A DNA stretch of 64,000 bases from contig JAGTXO010000008.1 in NCBI GenBank assembly GCA_019448385.1, positions 310,001 through 374,000 of the forward strand, given 5' to 3'. The DNA comes from Diacronema lutheri (Eukaryota > Haptophyta > Pavlovophyceae > Pavlovales > Pavlovaceae). The notes beneath the pieces were generated by a model. It made no database searches and was not told the origin of the DNA. It worked only from the letters and a program-made list of their open reading frames with translations. A program made the translations under genes and the position numbers. Shown piece by piece: positions 44,460 to 56,200 of this stretch (position 1 is the stretch's first letter; each line of letters starts with the position of its first letter).

Positions 44460-45256
44460 CGGCTAGCCGACGCGCCGGCCTCTTGCTCGCGGCTGTAGAC
44501 CCGGGCGCTGAGGGCCTCGTACATGCCGGGTGGCCGAGGGACAGAAGCCCGTCTCGGTCACGCTCGTGCAGCGCAAGCGCACTGCGCACGCGCGGCACGC
44601 GACCGCGCGCGAGACGGGCCACCGTGCAGCGCATCGGCCCCCGTCGGCGCCGGGTGCGCCGGGCGGCCGCGCCCTATGCGGCGCGCGGCGTGGAGCACCG
44701 AGGGCGCACGGTGCTGGAGGCCAACGAGCGGGTCAGCTTCACGCGCGCGCACACGCATGTGCGCACGCAGACGCGGCACGTGCACAACCCGCCCGCGCGG
44801 CTGAGCGCGCGGGCGGCGCGGCGACCTCAACTGGCGCGCGTGCACGCTCGCGGCGGCGCGGTTCGAGCGCGTGCATGCGACCGGGCGCGGGTTCCGGCCC
44901 GAGCAGCTGCTCGTTGTGTGCGGCAGCTGGCTGCACCGGTCGCGCGGCGGCGGCCGTGTGCGAGGCAAGCCGCCCGCGCTCGGTGAGGGGCTTGCTTTGG
45001 GCGCTGCGCCGGCTCGACATCGCGACGACCCTCGTACCCAAGCTGCGGAGATCCAACGGATGCTCGCAGCTGCGCGAGGTGAAGCGGAAGTGCGCCCGCT
45101 CCGAGCGCGACGCCCGCCGCGGACGCCGACGGCGCGCCGCTGGCCCGGCCGCGGCTGGCGGGCCGCGGCCGGTGCGGCGCGGCACCGGCACGCTGCAGCC
45201 GTACGTACGCGCGCAGAGCGCCGGGCGGTCGCAGCGCGTGGCGGGTGGCGCGGCGC
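44460..45256 (+). pseudogene. Decayed Fanzor (TnpB-like) nuclease copy
   Basis: Two blocks align with the intact Fanzor domain at 61-63 kb. LLLAAVDPGAEGLVHA (about 44480-44524, Asp codon 44498) matches a RuvC-I DPG motif. LLVVCGSWLHRSRGGGRV (from 44907), then GKPPALGEG, and in a shifted frame GLLWALRRLDIATTLVPKLR (about 44990-45050), parallels LLVCVGKWLRDHKGAQP, GAPP and GLLRELRRRGVAAVFVPEPY of the downstream copy; NGCSQLREVKRKC follows where the zinc ribbon begins. At least one frameshift (about 44990) and loss of the zinc-ribbon end show that it is non-functional. The Glu seen in the other copy (VPEP) is Lys here. It abuts the duplicated 5' end of the giant gene. Confidence 0.6.
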
Positions 45257-45770
45257 GATGCCCGCGGCGGCAAGCGTGACTCAGCGCGGCAACGTCGGGA
45301 GTGGTGCAGGCGGCGTTGAAGCGAACGAGAAGGTGGACGCGGCGGCGATGAGCGGCCACGGCCACACCGGCGCGTCACGGCCGCCGCCTCCGTCGCCTCG
45401 CGCGCGGAAGCGCGCGCGGCCGGCGCGACGGACGACGGCAGGGGCGTCGGCCGTGGCGGGCGTCGTGGGCGCGCCGCGCGCCAGCCACGCCGGCCTAGCC
45501 GGGCCGTCGTCGGCGTCGTCGTCGTCGGCGGCCTCGTCGTCGTCGGCCGGAACGGCGGCGCACTCGGCGCGAAGGAGGCCGACGGCAGCGCCGGCGACGC
45601 GCGCGTGTTGCCGCCTGCCGACAAGCTCGTCGCGCCGTGCGAGCGCGGTGTCGCCGTGTCGCCCTCGGCGGGCGACGTGGCGTGCGGCGCACGCGACGTC
45701 GACGCGGCCGCTGCCGCACGGCGGAGCAGGCGTGGCTGGTGCGGGGGCGGGGGGGGGGGGGGGGGTTGGT
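45257..45770 (+). pseudogene. Duplicated, truncated 5' end of the giant mobile-element gene
   Basis: MPAAASVTQRGNVGSGAGG, EANEKV, then GHGHTGASRPPPP and AVAGVVGA correspond to MPMAASVTKGPGVGDGAGS, DEAIKV, DGCTGTPPLR and VVAGVEGE of the giant gene's N-terminus (from 46074). Similarity is plain at DNA level (GCGGCAAGCGTGAC shared). The copy ends in low complexity and a poly(G) run (45749-45765). It appears to be a leftover from tandem duplication or from insertion of one element copy next to another. Confidence 0.6.
45749..45765 (+). repeat. Poly(G) tract
   Basis: 17 consecutive G, preceded by a GGGGGC run. It marks the 3' end of the duplicated gene fragment. Confidence 0.85.
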
Positions 45771-45936
45771 TGGGGGGTCGGTCGATAAGGTCGCTGGGGA
45801 CAATCTCCCATCAGAAACTCCCGCTTAAACAGCCGCTAGGGCGGCCGCGTCCGGCACGCCCAGCGCCGCGACGAGCGCGATGCATTCCACGAGCGCAGTG
45901 GTACATCGCTCGCCGTGGGGCGCACCACGGGCCTTC

Positions 45937-45943
45937 TATAAAT
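45937..45943 (+). promoter_or_regulatory. Candidate TATA box of the giant gene
   Basis: TATAAAT, within an AT-rich island (TTCTATAAATTTATGAGG), 108 bp upstream of the preferred ATG at 46051. It is one of very few TATA-like sites in this GC-rich window, so chance is less likely. Transcription start is not shown. Confidence 0.5.
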
Positions 45944-46050
45944 TTATGAGGCCAAGAGCGACGTCTTATCACACTTTCAAAAGCAGCGGATCAAAAGGCG
46001 TCTGCCAATCCGCCCGCGAGGACGACCGACGCGGACGACCAGCACGCGCG

Positions 46051-49000
46051 ATGGCGCAGGAGACGACCGGCTCGATGCCCATGGCGGCAAGCGTGACCAA
46101 GGGCCCCGGCGTCGGAGATGGCGCAGGTAGCGACGAAGCGATCAAGGTGGAGGAAACGGCGAAGACGAGCGGCGACGGCTGCACCGGCACGCCTCCTCTG
46201 CGCCCGGCCGCGCGCGCGGCCGGCGCGGCGGACGACGGAGGGGCGGCGGTCGTGGCGGGCGTCGAGGGCGAGCGCGACGCACTCGCCAAGACGGGTGCCG
46301 GCGGCTGCGACGACGACGCTCGCGAGCCGCTGTCGGCCGGCAAGCCCGGCGCACTCGCCGCCGCGGCGACCGTCGGGGGTCTCGGCGAGCTCGTCGGCAG
46401 CCTATGCGCGTGGCTGGCGCACGGCGCGGCTGGTGGCGCCATCGCGGCCATCTCCCCCGGGACGGCCGCGCGCGGAGCAAACGGCACGCCGCAGCGCGCC
46501 GAGCCGCCGGCCGCCGGCGATCCCGTCGCTCCGCACGCGTGCGTCGCCGCTGCGGCGCCCTTGGCGGGCAGCGCGGCGGCGCCGTCGTCGGCCGCGCGCG
46601 ACGCGCAGCGCGGCGTCGCGGGATTCGACGCGGCCGCGCACGCGCACGCGCGCGACGGCAGGCGGGCGGCACGGCGGATGCGCAAGCAAGAGGGGGCGGT
46701 GCACAGGGCCTTCCGCAAGTCCCTCTGGCGCGACGCGACGTTTGTCGAGTTCGTTGAGAAGCTGCGCCCCGACGGCAGCGCGCAGCTGCTCGCGCGCGAG
46801 CCCACGCGGCACGCGGCGGCGGTGCTGTGCGAGCTCGCGCGCGGCCGCGACGGCGCGAGCGGCGCGGCCGGGCTGCTGCACGAGATGAGAGCCGCCGATG
46901 CGCGCGCGCGCGAGGCCGCCAAAGCGGCGGAGGCAGCGGCTTGCGCACGGGACGCTGCGCATCGTGGCAACCGTGGCGCTGGGCGGTGCGGTCTTCGCCG
47001 GCATGTCAGCGCTGGTCGTTGCTTGCGCGGCGCGCACGGCGACCGGTGCGCTTTTTGGGGCCCGCCGCCCGCGGGCGGCCGCGCGCGGAGCCGACGACGC
47101 GCTCGGCACGCTGCAGCGCGCCGAGCCGCCGCCCGCCGACAAGGGCAAGCGCAGGCGCGCCAGAGCCAACGACGACCCCGTCGACGCGGCGCGCAAGGCC
47201 GTGGGCAAGGCGGAGGGCAACTGCCGCAAGGCAGCCCGCCGGCTGCACCTCGCTGCACTGGGCGAGGAGGAGGCGCAGCAGCGCGTGCTCGACGCCGAGG
47301 CGGCGGAGCAGCTGGCGCGCTCGCGCGAGCCGGCCGGCGGCTGGGTAGGCAGCGCGCGCGCGCGCGCGCGCCCCGCCGCGCGCGCGCCCGTCGATTGGCG
47401 TGCGCGCAGCGCAGAACGGCGCGCCAGCTCCGTCACCTGCGCGCCGCCGCGCCCGTGCCCCTCGCGCGCAGGGGCGCCCTGCGGACTTGCGGCTGCAACA
47501 GGCGCACTTTGGCATTCGCGAAGATGCCGACGCGGATGTGCGCCGCGCGCACGAGGCGCTGCGCCGGGCGAGACAGGGTGTGGCGTGCGCCAAGGCCAAC
47601 GTGCGGCAGATGGAGGCGGCGTTGCTCAACGCGACGCGCTGCGCCACCGCGGTGCTCGCGCCGCGTGGCGTGCCGGAGGGTGACGAGCAGGCCGCGGCGA
47701 GAGAGCAGGCGGCGCTGGACCGGGAGGCGCCGCCGGCCGCGGAACGCGCGGCGCCGACGGCGCGCTCGCCCTCGGAGCTGCCGTCCGAGTGGGGCCCGCC
47801 AGCGGTCGGCCGGCGCCCGACGCCGCGTGCACTGTCGCACGCCGCGGGGTGCGGGGACGACAACCCGTTTGCGCCGCTCGCAACCGTCAGCGGTGATTGG
47901 TCGCCCACGCCGAGCTTGCGCCCGCCGTCCTCGCCGCCGCGGCAGCCGCCGTCCGACCGCCGCAGCGCGCAGCGTCGCAGCGCGCGCGCGCGGCCGCCGA
48001 GGCCGACCGTTTCACCCGAGGAAGCGCTCGCAGCCGAGCGCCAGGCGCGCGCGCTGTCGGAGCAGGCGGAGCAGAGGCGCGCCAAAAAGGCCGCCGCCAA
48101 GGCCGCGCGCCGCGCCGCGCGCGCCGCCGACAAGCGGACGGCGCGCGTCGTCCACGCGTGCGTAAGCGCCGCCTTGCGGCGCGTCTGCACGAGCGTCGCC
48201 ACGGGCACGCCGCTCGCCGTGCTCCGCGAGCGCGCCGAGAGGCCGCGCGCGCCGAAGGCGGCGCCCGCGCCGCCACGCCGCGCAGCGGACGGCGGCCGCG
48301 CGCTCCGCCACGCGCGCCGTGCGGCCGATGCGGCGGCGGAGCGCGAGGCGGCGGTGGCGGCCGACGCCGACGAGCGGTTCGAGCGGCAGCCCTCCGCCGC
48401 CCGGTTCGACGGCGGCGATGGCGGCGGAGGCGGCCACGTCGAGGCGAGCGCGCGACCGCGCGCCGGCGAGGCCGGCGAGGCTGGCGCACACGGCGCGCCT
48501 GGCGCAGCGGGGCCCCCGGCGGCGTCGCTCGCGTCGCGCAGCCCGTGTGATGCGCGGCGCACGGCACGCCTCCCGCACGCACGCGCCGCAGCCACCTACG
48601 CAGGCAACGGCGGCTGGGGTGGCAACGTCGGCGGCGACGTGTGCGGCGATTGTTTCGGCGGCGGCGGCGTCCGTCGCGACGCCTGCGGCGGCGGCGACGC
48701 CACCTGCGGCTGCGGCGATGGCGGCGTCGGTGCTGGCGCTGGCGAGGCCCCTGCACACGGTGCGCCGGCGCGCGCGACGGCGTCGCGCTTGCTGCGCTTG
48801 CTCGGCGCGCCACGCGCCGTGCTCGGTGCGATGGCGCACGCCGCGGCCGTGTTGGCGCGCGGCGTGGCCGCAGCCGTCGCTGGCGTGCGCGCCGCCGCGC
48901 GCGCCGTGCGGCGCGCGCGCCGCCGAGCGCCTTGCGCGCGCCGCACGGCTGCGCGGCGCGCTCGCAGCCCGCCGATGCGCGACGTCGACGGCGCCCTGCG

Positions 49001-52000
49001 GCCCTCACAGTCCTGGCCGCGCACACGCCTCGTCTGCGGCCGGCGCCTCGCGCCTCTGCGCCGCGCGGGCGCGCGCCCGCCGCCCGCACACGCCGCGCCG
49101 AGTTCCCGCGCGCGCGCTGCGCAACCCGACAGCGACGCGCCGGCGTGCGCGCCGCGGCGCTCGGCGCCTGTCGGTGCGCCGCCGCGCGCGCGTGGCCTGT
49201 GCGCGGCGCGCGCACGGCGCGTCCTCGACGTCGCCGGCCGCGCGGCGCGGAGCGCGCGCCTCGGCGCGCGCATCACGCGCCAGCGCACGCCGGGCCCGTC
49301 ATCGGAGCCCTGCACGGCCGAGAGCGGCGACGGCGCGGGCGCCGGCGGCATCGGCGCGGCGGCGCCTGGCGCGGCGACGATGCGCGCCACCGGCGCGCGC
49401 GCAGCGCGCGCTGCGGCGGCGGCGGTCGGTGGCGCCTCGCGTCTCGCGCGCCGCGCGATGGCAAGCGCCGCCGCCGCTGCCACCTCCATAGCCGGCGCTG
49501 CCGCCTCCACCGTCGCCGCCGCCGCCGTTGCCATCGGCGCGGCCGTCACGTCACCGGCGTTCGCCGCGGCGCGTGGCATGGCGGCCGCATGCGTCGCTGC
49601 CTGCGCCCGCCCCACCGCCGCGCAGGCGGCCGCGTCGCGCGCGCTCGGCGCGCTCTTCGTGCTCGTCGACGCGGCCGACGCGGCGGGCGACAGCGACGCC
49701 GCGCTCGGCGCGCTCGCGGCCGCGGTCGACGCGACGGAGCTGCGCCCGCCGCCGGCCTTTTGGCGCGCGGGCCGCGCCGCGGCGTACGCACCGCGTCCGC
49801 CGCCCCTCAACTCGGCGCGGCCGCGCTACAACCGGCGCGCGCGCGCACCTAGCCCTCCCGTCGCGGCCGCGCCGCGCAATCTCGAGCGCGCGGTGCGCGA
49901 GCTCACGCGCGCCGCGCGCGCTGAGCGCGAGCGCGCGCCGGCGCCGCGCGGCGCGCGCGGCGGCGTGCTCCACGCGCTGCGCGCGTCGCTCCCCGTGCAC
50001 GCGCGCGTTGCGCTCGGCACGGACGCGGAGCTGCGCGCGGACATTGCCGCGTTCGCGCGCGCGCGCCGCGAGCTGCACAGCTTCACCGACGCCGAGGTGG
50101 CGGCGCTCGCGCGCCCGGACGGGCCGCCGCTGCCCGTGCGGCTCGCGTGCACGGCGGTCGCGCGCGCGCGCGGCGTGACCGTGCTGCTCGACATCGTGCC
50201 GCGCGGCGGCGGCGCACCCGAGCGGCTCGTGTGCCGCGCCCGTCGCCGCGGCGCCGCCACGCGCACGCCACAGCCGACAGCCGCCGTTATCGCGCGCGCG
50301 CCTTGCATAGCGGCGCGCGTTGGCCACACTGAGCCGGCGCGCGCGTGCGCGGGCGGACCGATCGGGGTCGTGCGCCTCCGTTCAGCGCGCCGCCGTTCTT
50401 GGCGTGGGGCGCGGCTCGACGTGCACACCCGCGAGCGGCTGGCCACACCGGTGCCATGCCACGTCGTGGCCTGCGCCGCCGCCTCGGCCATCGGCGCGTG
50501 CGTCGCTCGCGCGCGGCTTGGGCTTGCACGGCTGGCGCGCGCGTGGCCCTGCGCCTCCGCTCCACTAGCCACTGCTGCTGTCGCCTTCGCGCCTGCCGCC
50601 GACGGTGTTTTCCCCGCCGCACTAGCCGCTCCTGCATCCGCCTTCGCGCCTGCCGCCGATTTTCCCGCCCCACTAGTTGCTCCTGCATTCGCCTCCGCGC
50701 CTGCCACCACCGGCGTTTTCCCCGCGCCACTAGCCGCTCCCGCTGTCGCGTCCGCGCCTGCCGCCGCGGGCGTGTCTTCCGCCCCACTAGTCGCTGCCGC
50801 TGCCGCCCTCCAGGCCGCCTCCGACGGCGTTTTCCCCGCCCCACTAGTCGCTGCCGCTGCCGCCTTCCAGGCCGCCTCCGACGCCTTTTCCCCCGCTCCA
50901 CTAGCCGCTGCCGCTGCCGCCCTCCAGGCCGCCTCCGACGGCGTTTTCCCCGCTCCACTAGCCGCTGCCGCTGCCGCCCTCCAGGCCGCCTCCGACAGCG
51001 TTTTCCCCGCCCCACTAGTCGCTGCCGCTGCCGCCCTCCAGGCCGCCTCCGACGGCGTTTTCCCCGCCCCACTAGTCGCTGCCGCTGCCGCCCTCCAGGC
51101 CGCCTCCGACGCCTTTTGCCCCGCTCCACTAGCCGCTGCCGCTGCCGCCCTCCAGGCCGCCTCCGACGGCGTTTTCCCCGCGCCACTAGCCGCTGCCGCT
51201 GCCGCCCTCCAGGCCGCCTCCGACAGCGTTTTCCCCGCCCCACTAGTTGCTCCTGCATTCGCCTCCGCGCCTGCCACCACCGGCGTTTTCCCCGCGCCAC
51301 TAGCCGCTGCCGCTGCCGCCCTCCAGGCCGCCTCCGACGGCGTTTTCCCCGCCCCACTAGTCGCTGCCGCTGCCGCCCTCCAGGCCGCCTCCGACGGCGT
51401 TTTCCCCGCCCCACTAGTCGCTGCCGCTGCCGCCCTCCAGGCCGCCTCCGACGCCTTTTGCCCCGCTCCACTAGCCGCTGCCGCTGCCGCCCTCCAGGCC
51501 GCCTCCGACGGCGTTTTCCCCGCGCCACTAGCCGCTGCCGCTGCCGCCCTCCAGGCCGCCTCCGACAGCGTTTTCCCCGCCCCACTAAATGCTCCTGCAT
51601 TCGCCTCCGCGCCTGCCACCACCGGCGTTTTCCCCGCGCCACTAGCCGCTCCCGCTGTCGCGTCCGCGCCTGCCGCCGCGGGCGTGTCTTCCGCCCCACT
51701 AGCCGCTCCTGCATCCGCCTTCGCGCCTGCCGCCGATTTTCCCGCCCCACTAGTTGCTCCTGCATTCGCCTCCGCGCCTGCCACCACCGGCGTTTTCCCC
51801 GCGCCACTAGCCGCTGCCGCTGCCGCCCTCCAGGCCGCCTCCGACGGCGTTTTCCCCGCCCCACTAGTCGCTGCCGCTGCCGCCCTCCAGGCCGCCTCCG
51901 ACGGCGTTTTCCCCGCCCCACTAGTCGCTGCCGCTGCCGCCCTCCAGGCCGCCTCCGACGCCTTTTGCCCCGCTCCACTAGCCGCTGCCGCTGCCGCCCT

Positions 52001-53167
52001 CCAGGCCGCCTCCGACGGCGTTTTCCCCGCGCCACTAGCCGCTGCCGCTGCCGCGTCCGCGCCCGCCGCCGCGGGCGCGTCTTCCGCCCCACCAGCCATC
52101 GCCGCCGCGCCCGCCGCCAACGCGCGCACCGCCAACGTGCCCGTTGCCAACGAGGCTACCGCCACCGAACCAGCCGCCCTTGAGCTTCCCCTCCAACCCG
52201 CCAACTCGGCGCTGCTTGCGTGGGCGGGCGACGCGGCTGCGCGCCGGCTGGCCGCCGCCGCCGCGAGCGCCGGCCTCCCGCAGGCAGAGGTGGAGCGCAT
52301 CGCCAGCGGCGACATGCTCGCCTCAACCGTCGACGCGTGCTGCGAGGTCGTGCTGCGCGTGCACGGGCAGGCCGGCGGCGGGCATGTCTGCCACGTGCCG
52401 CTCGCCGCGCAACCCGCGGTGTTTCAGGACGACGCCGAGCGCGCCGCGCTGCTGCACCGCCTGCGCAGCGAGGCGACAACGCAGGCTGTCATCGGCGTGT
52501 GGAGCCCGTCGGACGAGCGCGGCGGCGCGGGCGGTGACGACGGCGCGCAGCTCGCCTCCGGCCATTTCACCGCGTTGCGCCTTGTGCGCGTCGCGCGCGC
52601 GGGCGAGCATCGCTACGACGCGGTGCTCGTCGACACGCTCGCGTCGCCCTGCAGGCAGGCGCTCATGCTCGCCAAGGCGATAACTGCCACGCTGCACGCG
52701 GCGGGTCTCGACATTTCGCGCGTGCGCCGCGCGCTGCTGCTCAACGAGGCGGCGCAGCGTGGCGCGACGTGCGGCCTCGCGATAGTGGGCGCGCTCAACG
52801 ACGCGCTCGCCGCGGCGGGCTGCTCGTCCGCGCCGCGCACGTTCAGCGTGGCGGACATGTACGCTGTCGGCGAGCGCCTCCGCGTCGCGCTGACCGGCGC
52901 GGCCAGCGATCGTGCGCCGGGCGGCGTCTGCGCGGTCACGAGCGCGGTGCGCGGCGGGGGCAGCCCCGATGGCGCCGAAACGCCGCCGCAGACGCGCGGC
53001 GCCAAGGCCGCCGCTGGCGTCACCGCCGCCGCCACCGCCGCCGCCACGCCGCCGCCGCCCGCGCTGGGCGCCGCCGCCGCCGCCACCGCCGCCGCCGCCG
53101 CTGCTGCCGCCGCCGTGGCCGCGCCGCCACCGCCGCCACCGCCGCCGCCGGCCGGCGACGCGGGCGA

Positions 53168-53240
<73 letters not shown>

Positions 53241-56200
53241 GCCGCGCGCACGTTCTTGAAGCTCGCGCCCAGGGCGCGCGCGGCCGCCTCGGCGCGTGAG
53301 GCGTTGCGCGCCGCGTGTGCGCGCGCGGACGCGGCGGCGTCGTCACACGCGTCGGCGCCGCACGCGCCCGCCGGTGCGCGCCGCCGGCGGCGCGCGGGCG
53401 CAGGCGAGCTGGCGCTCGCGGCTGCGCGCGCGCTCGCCTCGACGGAGCACGGCGATTTGACGGACGACGCGCTCGAGGCCGCCGTCGAGCAGGAGCTGGG
53501 CGACGAGCGCGGCCAACTGCTGCTGTGCACGCGGGGCGCAGCGGCGCAAAGGCCCGCGCTTTGCCGGCTCCTGAAGCACGCGTGCGCGTCGGCGCGCGCG
53601 GCGAAGCGCGCGCAATTCACGGTGTTCGTCGTGCGCGCGGCCACGCGCGGCGAGCGGGGGGGCGCCGCCGCGAGGCGCGTGGACTCGGTGGTCGAGCTGT
53701 CGTGCGCGCTGCACGAGAAGGCGGGCGCGCTCGGCGGCCTCCAGCGCGTCTGTGTGCGTGGCTTCGCCCTCGAGCGCCGCCGGACACTCGACGCTGGCGC
53801 CGAGGCCGGCGCGTCCGCCATCGGCCAGGACGAGCATGTCGAGGCAGAGGCGGGCGAGGCGTGCGTCGCCGGCGTGACGATGGCCAAGCAGCTGCGTCAG
53901 TTTGCCGAGCAAGCTGCCCGCGACGACGTGCTCTTCCACGTCGCCGTGTCCGAGGCCGACGCCCACGCCCGGCTGGCGCGCGTTGCGGGTGACGATGTCG
54001 GCGCGTACAGCGTCGTGCTCGCAGTCGCCGGGCTCGTCTGGCTGGCCAAGGCCGACGAGGTTGCGCCGGCGGCCGCCCAGCCCGCCGCCGTGCCGCCCGC
54101 CGCCCCGCCTGCTGCCGCCACGTCCGCCGACGCCGAGCGCGACGCCTCGCCTTCCGACCGCCTGCGCGCGCTGACGCTCGCCGTGCGAGTCGCGCTCGCG
54201 CGCGGCGTGCTGCGCCACCTCCTCGCCGACGCGTCGCCGGGCGCGTCCGCGACCGCTGGCGGTAGTTGCGCGACGCCCGTCGAGGCGGCCACGTCCGCCG
54301 CCGCGCCGCCCGCCACGGGCGTCGTGACGAGTGGCGTTGCGGCGGGCGCTGTGGCGGCCGCACCGGCTGCTGCGGGCGGTGCGATGGCGGGTGCATCGCC
54401 CATCACGCGGCCGGCGAAGCGCGCGCGGCGCACGCTCACCGCCGCTCCAGCCGCCTCGGCCGTTGCGGCCGCTGGAGGCGCACGCGCGGGCGCACGCGGC
54501 GCGGCCGGCGCGCCTCGCGCGCGCGCCGCGCGCGCGCCGGCCGAGTACGTCTGGCTTGCCATCGCGCGCCGGATGCTGGCGGCGCGACACGCGGCGGCCG
54601 CGGGCGGCGACTTTGTCGCGTCGTGCGTCGCCGCGATGCAGGCCGAGTACGGCGACGGCTGTGCCGTCGTCGTCGGCGACGCGCCTGATGACGCCTTGGT
54701 CGAGGCTGCGGCGGCGGCGCTGCTCGAGGGCAAGCACGCGGCGGTGAGCCTCGGCTGCGTCGACCGGCCGGCGGTGCTCGTCGTGCAGCGCGCCGTGGAC
54801 GCGCCCACGTCGCGCGTGCACGGGTGGTGCGCGCACGCGGCGGGCGCCGCCGAGTTTGACGAGGGCGCCGCGCACGGCGTGTTCAACGCGATCGTCGAGC
54901 GCGCGTGGGCGCTGCGTCCGGACCCGGCCGACGGCAGCCCGCCGCCCACGCGCACGTGGGAGGTCGAGCAAATCGCTGGCGACGCGCCCGACCAGGCGGG
55001 CGTGGCCGCGCTGCGCGTGCTCTACGCGCTCGTCGCGGCGCACGGCCGCTACCGCTCGGCCGCCGCGCTCTTTGGCGCGCTCGCGCAGCTGCACGCGCCC
55101 GACGCCGCCGGCGCGCGCGCGGAGGTCGTCGCGGCGGCGTGCGCGGTGCCGCCCGGCGCGCGGCCGGGCGCCGCGCCGGCGGCCGCGCGGGACGACGCGA
55201 GGGAGCGCGCATGGGACGGCGCTCAGATCGCCGCGCTCGCCGTCGGCGCGGACGCTGCGCGCAGGCGTGTCGCGCCCGTGCGCGCGCTCGTCGACGCGCT
55301 CGGCACGCCACCGACCTCGGCGATCACGGGCGGGCCGGCGGTCCGGCTCGCGGGCGCGGGCGACGGCGGCCACGGTGCACGGTGGGTGGGCGGGCAGGCG
55401 GCGACGCCCGCCGAGCAGCTGCCGAGGGAGCTGCTGCGCGCCTACCACGAGGCGGTGCTGTGCGTCACGCCCGGCAGCCTCCAGCTCGGCCCGGCGGCGC
55501 TCGACGCGGTCACGCGGCCGCGCGAAAACGACACGCTGGAAGGCCTCCTCGCGCGCGTCAGCTGGCAGTGCGGCGCGAGGGCGAGCACGTGCGCCATGCT
55601 CGCCACGTTTTCCGAGCAGGCGGGCACCGGCTCGCGCGTCGCGCTCAAGGCCCTCCGCACGAGCTCCGACCTGGCCGGGCTGACGGCGGCTGCGGTCGGG
55701 CAGCAGGCGCCGCAGACGCCGCCGCCGCCGCTTCTCGTGATGCTCGGCCGCTGCCCCAGCCCGCTCGTCGGCGGCGGCCTCTTCCCGCCCGACCGCGCGA
55801 CGGGCGAGCCGGCGGTGCACGCGGCGACGTCCGAGCTCGCCGTCGAGCTGCTGCGCGACGCGCGCGCGCTGGCCGGCACGGACGGGCGGCTCGTCGTGCT
55901 GTGCCTCGAGGCGTCCAACCCGCTCTGGTTCTGCCCCAAGGTGCGCGAGCTCGAGCTGCCGCGGACGCGGTCGGACGGCGTGCGCGCGTCCGGCTGCACC
56001 TGCCCTGCGACGTGCAGCGATGCGCGCGGCGCGGCGGGTGGCGCTGCCCGCGGCGCATCGACGCGGCCGGCGGCGCGCGCGATCAACAAGGCGGTGCTCG
56101 ACCACTTCGTCGCGCTTTTCGGCCGCGAGGGCTTCGCGACCTTTGAGTTTGCGGGCGGCGGCGAGGCGAGCTGGCTGTGCGACAGCGCGGCCGGCACGAC

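Noticed and set aside
50287-52183. 600-codon Arg-rich repeats on both strands over the 57-bp array
   Set aside because: They are translations of the same repeat array in other frames. Only the Ala/Pro frame continues into recognisable domains.
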